Source of the DNA: Pseudomonas moraviensis
GTDB taxonomy: Bacteria; Pseudomonadota; Gammaproteobacteria; Pseudomonadales; Pseudomonadaceae
Direction of reading: 5' to 3'
Assembly (NCBI RefSeq): GCF_900105805.1
Contig: NZ_LT629788.1
Coordinates: forward strand, 4,820,501-4,884,500
DNA: 64,000 bases
The position numbers and the translations under genes were made by a program. Below are positions 55,431 through 64,000 of this stretch, one piece after another; the stretch's first letter is position 1; the number at the start of each line of letters is the position of its first letter. The notes under the pieces were generated by a model, which was not told where the DNA came from, did no database searches, and worked only from the letters and a program-made list of their open reading frames with translations.

Positions 55431-57263
55431 TTATTCCACAGTCACCGATTTCGCCAGGTTACGCGGCTGGTCGACGTCAGTGCCCTTGAGCACAGCCACG
55501 TAGTACGACAGCAGTTGCAGCGGGATCGTGTAGAGGATCGGCGAGAGGATGTCGTGGATGTGCGGCATTTGTACCACGTGAGTGCCTTCGCCGTCGGTCA
55601 TGCCAGCTTTTACGTCGGCGAACACGATCAGCTCGCCGCCGCGGGCGCGGACTTCCTGCAGGTTGGATTTGAGCTTTTCCAGCAGTTCGTTGTTTGGCGC
55701 CACGGTGACCACCGGCATGTCGTTATCCACCAGCGCCAGCGGGCCGTGTTTCAATTCTCCGGCCGGGTAGGCTTCGGCGTGGATGTAGGAGATTTCCTTG
55801 AGCTTCAAGGCACCCTCCATCGCCACCGGGAATTGCGCACCTCGGCCGAGGAACAGGGTGTGGTTTTTCTCGGCGAACAGCTCGGCGATTTTTTCCACGG
55901 TGCTGTCCATCGCCAGCGCTTCGCCCAGGCGAGTTGGCAGACGACGCAGCTCTTCGACCAGCGTCGCCTCGACGCCATCAGCCAAAGTCCCGCGGACCTG
56001 ACCCAGCGACAACGTCAGCAGCAACAGACCGACCAATTGCGTGGTGAAGGCTTTGGTCGAGGCCACGCCGATTTCGCGACCGGCCTGGGTCAGCAAGGTG
56101 AGATCGGATTCACGCACCAGCGAGCTGATGCCAACGTTGCAGATCGCCAGGCTGGCGAGGAAACCCAGCTCTTTGGCATTGCGCAAGGCCGCGAGGGTGT
56201 CAGCGGTTTCGCCGGATTGCGAGATGGTGACGAACAACGTGTCTGGCTGCACTACGACTTTGCGATAACGGAACTCGCTGGCGACTTCGACCTGGCACGG
56301 AATACCCGCCAGCTCTTCGAGCCAGTAACGCGCGACCATGCCGGCGTGATAGCTGGTGCCGCAGGCGACGATCTGCACGTTGCGCACTTTGGCGAACAGT
56401 TCGGCGGCTTGAGGACCGAAGGCCTCAACCAGCACTTGATTGTTGCCCAGGCGACCTTCGAGGGTGCGCTGGACCACGGCCGGCTGCTCGTGGATTTCCT
56501 TGAGCATGTAATGGCGGAACTCACCCTTGTCGGCGGCTTCGGCACCATCGGTGTACTGCACGGTCTGGCGCTCGACAGCGTTGCCGTTCACGTCCCAGAT
56601 CTGCACGCTGTCGCGACGGATTTCAGCGATATCGCCTTCCTCCAGATACATGAAACGGTCAGTGACCTGCCGCAGGGCCAACTGGTCGGAAGCGAGGAAG
56701 TTTTCGCCCAGGCCCAGACCGATCACCAGTGGGCTGCCACTGCGCGCGGCGACCAGACGATCCGGCTGCTGCGCATTGATCACCGCCAGCCCGTAAGCGC
56801 CATGCAGTTCCTTGACCGTAGCCTTGAGTGCGGCCGCCAGGTCCGGTTGTTCCTTGAGCTTGTGCGTCAACAGGTGGGCGATAACTTCAGTGTCGGTGTC
56901 CGAGCTGAACGCATAACCCAGTGCTTTGAGTTGTTCGCGCAGGGCTTCGTGGTTCTCGATGATGCCGTTGTGCACCACCGCAATGTCCCCGGAAAAATGT
57001 GGATGGGCATTACGTTCACACGGCGCGCCATGGGTGGCCCAACGGGTGTGGGCAATACCGAGACGGCCGGCCAGCGGGTGTTCGGCCAGCGCCGTTTCCA
57101 GTTCACTGACCTTGCCCGGACGGCGCATGCGTTCCAGGGTTTCATCGTTGGTATAAACCGCCACACCGGCGCTGTCATAGCCGCGGTATTCGAGGCGCTT
57201 CAGGCCTTCGAGGAGGATGGCGGTGATATTACGTTCAGCTACAGCGCCGACAATGCCACACAT
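55431..57263 (-). CDS. glmS: glutamine--fructose-6-phosphate aminotransferase
   Basis: A 610-aa enzyme. The N-terminal glutaminase starts at the catalytic Cys (MCGIVGAVAERN, Cys at position 2 before processing) and is followed by two SIS domains (ACGTSYHAG and SQSGETADTLAALRNA) and the C-terminal LAKSVTVE. It makes glucosamine-6-phosphate, the first step to UDP-GlcNAc. It forms a unit with the DeoR-type glmR, two bases upstream. Confidence 0.97.
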   Translation of the reverse strand: MCGIVGAVAERNITAILLEGLKRLEYRGYDSAGVAVYTNDETLERMRRPGKVSELETALAEHPLAGRLGIAHTRWATHGAPCERNAHPHFSGDIAVVHNGIIENHEALREQLKALGYAFSSDTDTEVIAHLLTHKLKEQPDLAAALKATVKELHGAYGLAVINAQQPDRLVAARSGSPLVIGLGLGENFLASDQLALRQVTDRFMYLEEGDIAEIRRDSVQIWDVNGNAVERQTVQYTDGAEAADKGEFRHYMLKEIHEQPAVVQRTLEGRLGNNQVLVEAFGPQAAELFAKVRNVQIVACGTSYHAGMVARYWLEELAGIPCQVEVASEFRYRKVVVQPDTLFVTISQSGETADTLAALRNAKELGFLASLAICNVGISSLVRESDLTLLTQAGREIGVASTKAFTTQLVGLLLLTLSLGQVRGTLADGVEATLVEELRRLPTRLGEALAMDSTVEKIAELFAEKNHTLFLGRGAQFPVAMEGALKLKEISYIHAEAYPAGELKHGPLALVDNDMPVVTVAPNNELLEKLKSNLQEVRARGGELIVFADVKAGMTDGEGTHVVQMPHIHDILSPILYTIPLQLLSYYVAVLKGTDVDQPRNLAKSVTVE

Positions 57264-57265
57264 GG

Positions 57266-58042
57266 TTATTTCTCCTGACTGACAGCCGCACAGATCAAGG
57301 TGATCCCGCGGGCCTGAAGCTGATCGCGCGCCTCTTGAGGCAGGCGATCATCGGTGATGAGGGTATGGATGCTGCTCCACGGCAGCTCCAGATTGGGAAT
57401 CTTGCGGCCGATCTTGTCCGCCTCGACCATCACGATGACTTCGCGTGCAACGTCAGCCATCACTCGGCTGAGACCGAGCAATTCATTGAAGGTCGTGGTG
57501 CCGCGAACCAGATCGATGCCGTCGGCGCCGATGAACAGTTGATCAAAGTCGTAAGAGCGTAGTACCTGCTCGGCGACCTGACCCTGGAAGGATTCCGAAT
57601 GCGGATCCCAGGTGCCGCCGGTCATCAGCAGCACTGGCTCGTGTTCGAGTTCACTCAGGGCGTTGGCGACGTGCAGGGAGTTGGTCATCACCACCAGCCC
57701 CGGTTGCTGGCCCAGTTCGGGAATCATTGCGGCGGTGGTGCTGCCGCTGTCGATGATGATGCGTGCGTGTTCGCGAATGCGTTGGACCGCTGCGCGGGCA
57801 ATCGCCTGCTTGTAACTGGAGATAGTCTGCGCAGTTTCCGCGACAAGTTCCTGCGGCATGCTGATCGCTCCGCCATAACGACGCAGCAACAGGCCGTGGG
57901 TTTCCAGCGCGGCGAGATCCTTGCGAATCGTAACTTCGGAAGTTTCGAAGCGCTTGGCCAGTTCATCCACACTGACTTCGCCCTGCTCGTTGAGCAGGGC
58001 GAGAATGTTGTGGCGACGCTGGGGTGTGTTGCGCTTGGACAT
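57266..58042 (-). CDS. glmR: DeoR-family regulator GlmR
   Basis: A 258-aa DeoR-type regulator. It has an N-terminal helix-turn-helix (RRHNILALLNEQGEVSVDEL, SEVTIRKDLAALETHG) and a C-terminal sugar-phosphate sensor domain (IDSGSTTAAMIPEL and GADGID). Immediately upstream of glmS, it matches the position of the P. aeruginosa GlmR, which controls amino-sugar metabolism. GlcN-6-P sensing is known for the family only by inference. Confidence 0.9.
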   Translation of the reverse strand: MSKRNTPQRRHNILALLNEQGEVSVDELAKRFETSEVTIRKDLAALETHGLLLRRYGGAISMPQELVAETAQTISSYKQAIARAAVQRIREHARIIIDSGSTTAAMIPELGQQPGLVVMTNSLHVANALSELEHEPVLLMTGGTWDPHSESFQGQVAEQVLRSYDFDQLFIGADGIDLVRGTTTFNELLGLSRVMADVAREVIVMVEADKIGRKIPNLELPWSSIHTLITDDRLPQEARDQLQARGITLICAAVSQEK

Positions 58043-58145
58043 GGCGGCTTAAGTTTCGATTCGAAAGATAACGTGAAGCAATGAAACTCTATCGAAAGGT
58101 TGCCGTCAAGACGCGAGGAGAAAAATTCAGAAAGATAGAAGCTGC

Positions 58146-58232
58146 TGTGGGAGCGAGCCTGCTCGCGAAAGGGGGATCAGCCACTGAATAAGTGGCTTAT
58201 CAGCCGCATTCGCGAGCAGGCTCGCTCCCACA
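58146..58232. repeat. inverted REP pair
   Basis: TGTGGGAGCGAGCCTGCTCG at 58146 and its complement ending at 58232. The spacer holds a second inversion (CCACT/AGTGG). It separates glmU from glmR, both on the minus strand. Confidence 0.92.
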
Positions 58233-58247
58233 GAGATTGTGGATAAC

Positions 58248-59615
58248 TCAGGATTTTTTGATTTTTTCCGGACGCTTCCAGCCGTCGATATTCTTTTGAC
58301 GCGCACGGCCCACCGCCAGTTGGGCGTTATCCACATTTTGCGTGATGGTCGAGCCGGCCGCAGTGGTTGCACCGCTGGAGATATCCACAGGCGCAACCAG
58401 CGAGTTGTTCGAACCGATGAATACATCAGCGCCCATTACTGTCTTCCATTTATTGGCGCCATCGTAGTTGCAGGTGATGGTGCCGGCGCCAATGTTGGTG
58501 CGCGCGCCGATCTCAGCGTCGCCCAGATAAGTCAGGTGGCCAGCCTTCGCGCCTTCGCCCATGTGCGCATTTTTCAGCTCAACGAAATTACCCACATGGG
58601 CGCGAGCTTCGAGCACCGTGCCTGGGCGCAGACGTGCGAATGGACCGGCGTCGCTGCCCTCGCCGAGAATCGCGCCTTCAATATGACTGTTGGCCTTGAT
58701 CACCACACCCTTGCGCAAGGTGCTGTCCTTGATCACGCAGTTCGGACCGATCACAACGTCGTCTTCGATGACCACGTTGCCTTCAAGGATTACGTTGATA
58801 TCGATCAGCACATCGCGGCCGACGGTGACTTCACCACGCACGTCGAAACGCGCCGGGTCACGCAAGGTCACGCCTTGAGCCATCAGGCGACGGCCAGCGC
58901 GCAACTGATAATGACGCTCGAGTTCGGCCAATTGCTTGCGATCATTGGCGCCCTGCACTTCCATCGGATCATGCGGTTGTTCGGTGGCAACCACCAGACC
59001 ATCGCTGACCGCCATTTCGATCACGTCGGTCAGGTAATACTCGCCCTGCGCATTGTTGTTCGACAGGCGACTCATCCAGTCAGCCAGGCGATTGGCAGGC
59101 ACGGCGAGGATTCCGGTGTTGCCTTCAGTGATCGCACGTTGCGCCTCGCTGGCGTCTTTGTGCTCGACGATCGCCGCAACCTTGCCGTCGGCATCGCGCA
59201 CGATGCGGCCATAACCGGTCGGGTCATCCAGCTCTACGGTGAGCAGGCCCATTTGTCCCGGCACGACGTGCTTGAGCAGACGCTGCAGGGTTTCGACTTC
59301 GATCAGTGGCACGTCACCGTAAAGGATCAGCACGGTGTCGGCATCGATGAACGGCACGGCCTGAGCAGTGGCGTGGCCTGTGCCCAGTTGCTTGTCCTGA
59401 AGCACGAAATTCAAGTCATCGGCCGCCAGGCGCTCGCGCACCACATCGGCACCGTGACCGATCACCACATGAATGCGCTGGGGATCCAGTTGCCGAGCGC
59501 TGTGGATAACGTGACCGAGCATGGAGTTGCCGGCAATCGGGTGCAGCACCTTGGGCAGCGCCGAGCGCATGCGAGTGCCTTGACCGGCCGCGAGGATAAC
59601 GATTTCAAGAGACAT
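58248..59615 (-). CDS. glmU: bifunctional UDP-GlcNAc pyrophosphorylase / GlcN-1-P acetyltransferase
   Basis: A 455-aa enzyme. The N-terminal nucleotidyltransferase (LAAGQGTRMRSALPKVLHPIAG, GDVPLIEVETLQ) is followed by a left-handed beta-helix acetyltransferase (DVLIDINVILEGNVVIEDDV, IGARTNIGAGTITCNYDG). It makes UDP-N-acetylglucosamine for peptidoglycan and LPS. It lies downstream of the atp operon but behind a terminator. Confidence 0.97.
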   Translation of the reverse strand: MSLEIVILAAGQGTRMRSALPKVLHPIAGNSMLGHVIHSARQLDPQRIHVVIGHGADVVRERLAADDLNFVLQDKQLGTGHATAQAVPFIDADTVLILYGDVPLIEVETLQRLLKHVVPGQMGLLTVELDDPTGYGRIVRDADGKVAAIVEHKDASEAQRAITEGNTGILAVPANRLADWMSRLSNNNAQGEYYLTDVIEMAVSDGLVVATEQPHDPMEVQGANDRKQLAELERHYQLRAGRRLMAQGVTLRDPARFDVRGEVTVGRDVLIDINVILEGNVVIEDDVVIGPNCVIKDSTLRKGVVIKANSHIEGAILGEGSDAGPFARLRPGTVLEARAHVGNFVELKNAHMGEGAKAGHLTYLGDAEIGARTNIGAGTITCNYDGANKWKTVMGADVFIGSNNSLVAPVDISSGATTAAGSTITQNVDNAQLAVGRARQKNIDGWKRPEKIKKS

Positions 59616-59675
59616 GACTGGCTACCAATCCTGGGTGGTCAGCGACTGCGACCGGTTTTTGGGGAATTCGGAAAA

Positions 59676-59706
59676 GAAAAAAGGGTAGCCGAGGCTACCC
59701 TTTTTT
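59676..59706 (-). terminator. terminator between atpC and glmU
   Basis: GGGTAGCC and GGCTACCC form a perfect stem with a tiny loop, flanked by A- and T-tracts on both sides, so it should end transcription from the atp operon. The gap to the atpC stop is 28 bases. Confidence 0.9.
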
Positions 59707-59734
59707 ATCAATCGCACAACAAGCGGCTGACGGA

Positions 59735-60160
59735 TTAACCGCCAAACTTCTTGCGGATCTGCTGGACGGTGCGCAGCTGGGCTGCAGCCTCGGCCAGACG
59801 AGTGGCAGCGGCGCCGTAATCGAAGTCCGCGCCTTTTTCGTTCAGGGCATTCTCGGCAGCCTTGAGAGCTGCCTGAGCCTGAGCTTCATCCAGGTCGGCG
59901 GCACGTTGCACGGTATCGGCAAGTACCTTGACCATGTTCGGCTGAACCTCGAGGAAACCACCGGAGATGTAGAACACCTCGGCTTCCCCGCCTTGCTTGA
60001 TCAGGCGGATCGGACCCGGCTTGAGATTAGTGATCAGCGGCGCGTGACCCAGAGCGATACCAAGATCACCCAGTGCACCGTGCGCAATCACCATCTCGAC
60101 CAGGCCGGAAAAGATTTCCCCTTCCGCGCTGACGATATCGCAATGGACTGTCATAGCCAT
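59735..60160 (-). CDS. atpC: ATP synthase epsilon subunit
   Basis: A 141-aa protein with the typical N-terminal beta-sandwich (VHCDIVSAEGEIFSGLVEMV, GDLGIALGHAPLIT) and C-terminal helical hairpin (AAATRLAEAAAQLRTVQQIR). Part of the F1 stalk, it couples rotation to catalysis. The start at 60160 has GAGG at ideal distance. Confidence 0.96.
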   Translation of the reverse strand: MAMTVHCDIVSAEGEIFSGLVEMVIAHGALGDLGIALGHAPLITNLKPGPIRLIKQGGEAEVFYISGGFLEVQPNMVKVLADTVQRAADLDEAQAQAALKAAENALNEKGADFDYGAAATRLAEAAAQLRTVQQIRKKFGG

Positions 60161-60205
60161 CTGATTGCCTCAACCTAAATTAGCGCCCGTTGCCGGGCGC
60201 CGGGA

Positions 60206-61585
60206 TTACAGTTTCTTGGCTTTCTCGATCGCTTCTTCGATGCCGCCAACCATGTAGAACGCTTGTTCTGGCAGGTGGTCGTAGTCACCGTTGAGGATGC
60301 CTTTGAAGCCAGCAATGGTGTCTTTCAGGGAAACGTATTTACCCGAAGCACCGGTGAAGACTTCAGCCACGAAGAACGGCTGCGACAAGAAGCGCTGGAT
60401 CTTACGAGCACGGTTAACCAACTGTTTGTCGGCTTCCGACAGCTCGTCCATACCCAGGATCGCGATGATGTCTTTCAGCTCTTTGTAACGCTGCAGAACA
60501 TACTGGACGCCGCGAGCGGTGTCGTAGTGGTCCTGGCCGATCACGTTCGGGTCCAGCTGGCGCGAAGTCGAATCCAGTGGATCTACCGCCGGGTAGATAC
60601 CCAGGGAAGCGATGTCACGGGACAGAACGACGGTGGCGTCCAAGTGGGCGAAGGTGGTCGCTGGCGACGGGTCGGTCAAGTCGTCCGCCGGTACGTATAC
60701 CGCCTGGATCGAGGTGATCGAACCTTCCTTGGTCGAAGTGATACGTTCTTGCAGAACGCCCATCTCTTCAGCCAGGGTCGGCTGGTAACCTACTGCCGAA
60801 GGCATACGGCCCAGCAGTGCGGATACTTCAGTACCGGCCAGGGTGTAACGATAGATGTTGTCGACGAACAGCAGAACGTCGTTACCTTCGTCACGGAACT
60901 TCTCGGCCATGGTCAGGCCGGTCAGTGCTACGCGCAGACGGTTTCCCGGCGGCTCGTTCATCTGACCGTAAACCAGTGCCACTTTGTCCAGAACGTTGGA
61001 GTCCTTCATCTCGTGGTAGAAGTCGTTACCCTCACGAGTACGCTCACCCACACCGGCGAACACGGAATAACCGCTGTGCTCGATGGCGATGTTACGGATC
61101 AGTTCCATCATGTTTACGGTTTTGCCTACACCGGCACCACCGAACAGACCGACTTTACCGCCTTTGGCAAACGGGCAGACCAGGTCGATAACCTTGATGC
61201 CGGTTTCCAGCAGGTCGTTGCCGCCTGCTTGCTCAGCGAACGAAGGCGCTGGACGGTGAATGCCCCAACGCTCTTCGGTGTCGATCGGGCCTGCTTCGTC
61301 GATCGGGTTACCGAGGACGTCCATGATCCGGCCCAGGGTCGCTTTACCGACCGGTACGGAGATGGCTGCGCCAGAGTCGGTAACTTCCAGACCGCGCTTC
61401 AAGCCCTCGGTGGAACCCATCGCAATGGTACGAACCACGCCGTCGCCCAGCTGTTGCTGAACTTCCAGAGTGGTTTCAGCCGCGCTCACTACTTTCAGCG
61501 CGTTGTAGATGCTCGGTACGCTGTCGCGTGGAAATTCCACGTCGATAACGGCGCCGATGATTTGAACGATACGTCCGCTACTCAT
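60206..61585 (-). CDS. atpD: ATP synthase beta subunit
   Basis: A 459-aa catalytic subunit. It has Walker A GGAGVGKT, the catalytic Glu region GERTREGNDFYHEM, the Walker B aspartate in LLFVDNIYRYT and the C-terminal adenine-pocket FTGASGKYVSL. It catalyses ATP formation at the F1 head. Very highly conserved. Confidence 0.98.
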   Translation of the reverse strand: MSSGRIVQIIGAVIDVEFPRDSVPSIYNALKVVSAAETTLEVQQQLGDGVVRTIAMGSTEGLKRGLEVTDSGAAISVPVGKATLGRIMDVLGNPIDEAGPIDTEERWGIHRPAPSFAEQAGGNDLLETGIKVIDLVCPFAKGGKVGLFGGAGVGKTVNMMELIRNIAIEHSGYSVFAGVGERTREGNDFYHEMKDSNVLDKVALVYGQMNEPPGNRLRVALTGLTMAEKFRDEGNDVLLFVDNIYRYTLAGTEVSALLGRMPSAVGYQPTLAEEMGVLQERITSTKEGSITSIQAVYVPADDLTDPSPATTFAHLDATVVLSRDIASLGIYPAVDPLDSTSRQLDPNVIGQDHYDTARGVQYVLQRYKELKDIIAILGMDELSEADKQLVNRARKIQRFLSQPFFVAEVFTGASGKYVSLKDTIAGFKGILNGDYDHLPEQAFYMVGGIEEAIEKAKKL

Positions 61586-61612
61586 AGCTGGATCCTCTGA
61601 ATATTTGAACCG

Positions 61613-62473
61613 TTAAACCGCGGCAGCGCCGCCGACGATTTCCGAGATCTCTTGGGTGATCGCAGCCTGACGCGCCTTGTTGTAGATCAGCTGCAAATCG
61701 CTGATCAAATCACCGGCGTTGTCGGTAGCGTTCTTCATCGCGATCATCCGCGCAGCCTGTTCAGCCGCGTTGTTCTCGACCACCGCCTGGTAGACCTGCG
61801 ACTCGACGTAACGGACCATCAAGCCGTCAAGCAGCTCTTTGGCGTCCGGTTCGTAGAGATAGTCCCAGTGGTGCTTGAGATCCTGATCCGGGGTCGCCAC
61901 CAGTGGAATCAACTGCTCCACGGTAGGCTGTTGCGTCATGGTGTTGATGAACTTGTTGGACACCACGGACAGGCGGTCGATACGGCCGTCCAGGTAGGCA
62001 TCCAGCATCACCTTGACGCTGCCGATCAGATCATTGATCGACGGCTCTTCACCCAGGTGGCTGATAGCTGCAACGACGTTACCGCCGAAGTTGCGGAAAA
62101 AGGCCGCACCCTTGCTACCGACTACACACAGATCAATCTCGACGCCGTTTTCGCGGTTTACCGCCATGTCCTTGACCAGGGCCTTGAACAGGTTGGTGTT
62201 CAAGCCGCCGCACAGACCACGGTCACTGCTCACGACGACATAACCGACGCGCTTGATTTGGCGGTCGATCATGAACGGGTGGCGGTATTCCGGGTTGGCG
62301 TTGGCCAGATGCCCAATTACCTGGCGGATACGCTCCGCATAAGGACGGCTAGCAGCCATGCGCATTTGTGCCTTGCGCATTTTGCTGACCGCCACTTTTT
62401 CCATGGCGCTGGTAATCTTTTGCGTGCTTTTGATGCTCGCAATCTTACTGCGAATCTCTTTTGCGCCTGCCAT
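61613..62473 (-). CDS. atpG: ATP synthase gamma subunit
   Basis: A 286-aa central-stalk subunit with the N-terminal coiled-coil helix EIRSKIASIKSTQKITSAME and the C-terminal ATDNAGDLISDLQLIYNKAR helix, plus SSDRGLCGGLN. It rotates inside the alpha-beta ring. Confidence 0.97.
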   Translation of the reverse strand: MAGAKEIRSKIASIKSTQKITSAMEKVAVSKMRKAQMRMAASRPYAERIRQVIGHLANANPEYRHPFMIDRQIKRVGYVVVSSDRGLCGGLNTNLFKALVKDMAVNRENGVEIDLCVVGSKGAAFFRNFGGNVVAAISHLGEEPSINDLIGSVKVMLDAYLDGRIDRLSVVSNKFINTMTQQPTVEQLIPLVATPDQDLKHHWDYLYEPDAKELLDGLMVRYVESQVYQAVVENNAAEQAARMIAMKNATDNAGDLISDLQLIYNKARQAAITQEISEIVGGAAAV

Positions 62474-62523
62474 GTAACACCTATCAGGTTAGCAAGCGGG
62501 AGCCTCGCGGCTCCCGCTGCGGC

Positions 62524-64000
62524 TTACCAGGTTTGGGTGGCCTTGAACTTCTCGATACCGGCTTTCATGCCAGCGTCGATTTCGTCATTGAAGTCACCTT
62601 TAACGTTGATCTTGGCCATCAAATCGGCGTGATCGCGGTTGAAGAAAGCGATCAGCGCTTGTTCGAAGCTGCCGACCTTGGCGATTTCAATGTCAGTCAG
62701 GAACCCACGCTCAGCGGCATACAGCGACAGCGCCATGTCAGCGATCGACATTGGTGCGTATTGCTTCTGCTTCATCAGCTCGGTAACGCGCTGACCATGC
62801 TCAAGTTGCTTGCGGGTCGCTTCGTCCAGGTCAGAAGCGAACTGGGCGAATGCCGCCAGTTCACGGTACTGAGCCAGAGCGGTACGGATACCACCGGAGA
62901 GCTTCTTGATGATCTTGGTCTGAGCGGCACCACCCACACGGGATACCGAAACACCGGCGTTCACTGCAGGGCGGATGCCCGAGTTGAACATGGCCGATTC
63001 CAGGAAGATCTGACCGTCGGTGATGGAAATCACGTTGGTCGGAACGAACGCGGAAACGTCGCCAGCCTGGGTTTCGATGATCGGCAGTGCGGTCAGGGAA
63101 CCGGTTTTGCCGGTCACTGCGCCGTTGGTGAACTTCTCTACGTATTCTTCCGAAACGCGGGATGCGCGCTCCAGCAGACGGGAGTGGAGATAGAACACGT
63201 CGCCTGGGTAAGCTTCACGGCCTGGTGGACGGCGCAGCAGCAGGGAAATCTGGCGGTAAGCCACTGCTTGCTTGGACAGATCGTCATAAACGATCAGCGC
63301 GTCTTCACCGCGGTCGCGGAAGAATTCACCCATGGTGCAACCGGAGTACGGTGCCAGGAATTGCAGCGCAGGAGATTCCGAAGCACTGGCAGCCACGATG
63401 ATCGTGTTGGCCAGTGCGCCGTTTTCTTCCAGCTTGCGAACCACGTTGGCGATGGTCGATTGCTTCTGACCGATGGCTACGTAGACGCAGAAAATGCCGC
63501 TGTCTTTCTGGTTGATGATCGCGTCGATCGCCAGAGCGGTCTTACCGATCTGACGGTCACCGATGATCAGCTCACGCTGGCCACGGCCGACAGGGATCAT
63601 GGCATCGACTGCCTTGTAGCCAGTCTGTACAGGCTGGTCTACCGACTTACGCCAGATCACGCCTGGAGCAACTTTCTCGACCGCGTCGGTCTCGGTGTTG
63701 CCCAGTGGACCTTTGCCGTCAACAGGGTTACCCAGAGCATCGACTACGCGGCCCAGCAATTCCTTACCAACAGGAACTTCGAGGATGCGGCCGGTGCACT
63801 TGGCGCTCATGCCTTCAGCCAGCGACTGGTAGGAGCCCAATACCACGGCACCTACGGAGTCCTGCTCCAAGTTGAGGGCCATACCGTAGACGCCGCCCGG
63901 AAACTCGATCATCTCGCCGTACATGACGTCGGCCAGACCGTGAATCCGCACGATGCCGTCAGATACGCTGACGACAGTGCCTTCGTTACGGGCTTGGGAG
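62524..64000 (-). CDS. atpA: ATP synthase alpha subunit, N terminus outside window
   Basis: The last 492 codons or so of the alpha subunit. Walker A GDRQIGKTAL, SQFASDLD region and the C-terminal DEIDAGMKAGIEKF are visible. The true start lies to the right of position 64000; residues SQARNEGTVVSVSDGIVRIHG read through to the window edge. Together with atpG, D and C it forms the end of the atp operon. Confidence 0.97.
   Translation of the reverse strand, partial: SQARNEGTVVSVSDGIVRIHGLADVMYGEMIEFPGGVYGMALNLEQDSVGAVVLGSYQSLAEGMSAKCTGRILEVPVGKELLGRVVDALGNPVDGKGPLGNTETDAVEKVAPGVIWRKSVDQPVQTGYKAVDAMIPVGRGQRELIIGDRQIGKTALAIDAIINQKDSGIFCVYVAIGQKQSTIANVVRKLEENGALANTIIVAASASESPALQFLAPYSGCTMGEFFRDRGEDALIVYDDLSKQAVAYRQISLLLRRPPGREAYPGDVFYLHSRLLERASRVSEEYVEKFTNGAVTGKTGSLTALPIIETQAGDVSAFVPTNVISITDGQIFLESAMFNSGIRPAVNAGVSVSRVGGAAQTKIIKKLSGGIRTALAQYRELAAFAQFASDLDEATRKQLEHGQRVTELMKQKQYAPMSIADMALSLYAAERGFLTDIEIAKVGSFEQALIAFFNRDHADLMAKINVKGDFNDEIDAGMKAGIEKFKATQTW

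Noticed and set aside
55422..57278. 618-codon open frame antisense to glmS
   Set aside because: GlmS is complete and unmistakable on the other strand; the frame is a codon-bias shadow.
60263..61600. 445-codon open frame opposite atpD
   Set aside because: Covers the highly conserved beta subunit gene; no support of its own.

Overview
The window is a 64 kb stretch of a Pseudomonas chromosome, most likely from the P. fluorescens group. The reasons are the high GC content, the gene neighbourhoods (pycA/pycB with pycR, uvrD next to a GGDEF/EAL protein, glmR-glmS, glmU beside the atp operon) and many copies of a Pseudomonas-type REP palindrome (TGTGGGAGCGAGCCTGCTCG). The atp-glm block suggests a position near the replication origin. 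No phage, insertion sequence, CRISPR array, rRNA or tRNA gene was recognised.

Left part (1-31 kb). A truncated homocysteine S-methyltransferase gene lies divergent to an amino-acid-type ABC transporter that has a binding protein and a permease but no ATPase gene. A toxin-first hipA-hipB module follows; its upstream region carries four related TGCA-type palindromes and leads into a short-passenger autotransporter. Next come the two-subunit pyruvate carboxylase with its LysR regulator, an RpiR regulator, a large cyclic-di-GMP protein, uvrD, a Tim44-domain protein, a Kef-type antiporter, an acyl-CoA thioesterase and pdxY.

Zinc region (about 23.8-40.6 kb). Two CobW-type GTPases (one ZigA-like), a DUF1826 protein and two small cysteine-containing secreted proteins are followed by an overlapping operon of zinc-independent GTP cyclohydrolase folE2 and a zinc ABC importer. 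After a cardiolipin synthase and a Cfa-like methyltransferase comes a four-gene overlapping operon of three SPFH (HflK/HflC-like) membrane proteins and a P1B-type ATPase. Three palindromes resembling Zur boxes (27158-27175, 27657-27671, 40546-40560) sit in front of these units, so the region reads as a zinc-starvation regulon. It would combine import (ABC transporter and perhaps the P-type ATPase), allocation (CobW GTPases) and enzyme replacement (FolE2). The SPFH/ATPase operon is the least understood part and the best candidate for a poorly described system.

Right part (40.7-64 kb). A dihydrolipoyl dehydrogenase paralogue, an Lrp/AsnC regulator divergent from a LysE exporter, and a two-gene envelope unit (TPR-like 711-aa protein and DUF3142 lipoprotein) precede a surface-glycan cluster: methyltransferase, acyltransferase, two paralogous glycosyltransferases and a third, divergent one. 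Then come a glutathione transferase, a LysR regulator, glmS, glmR, glmU and the end of the ATP synthase operon (atpC, D, G and a truncated atpA) with a clear terminator.
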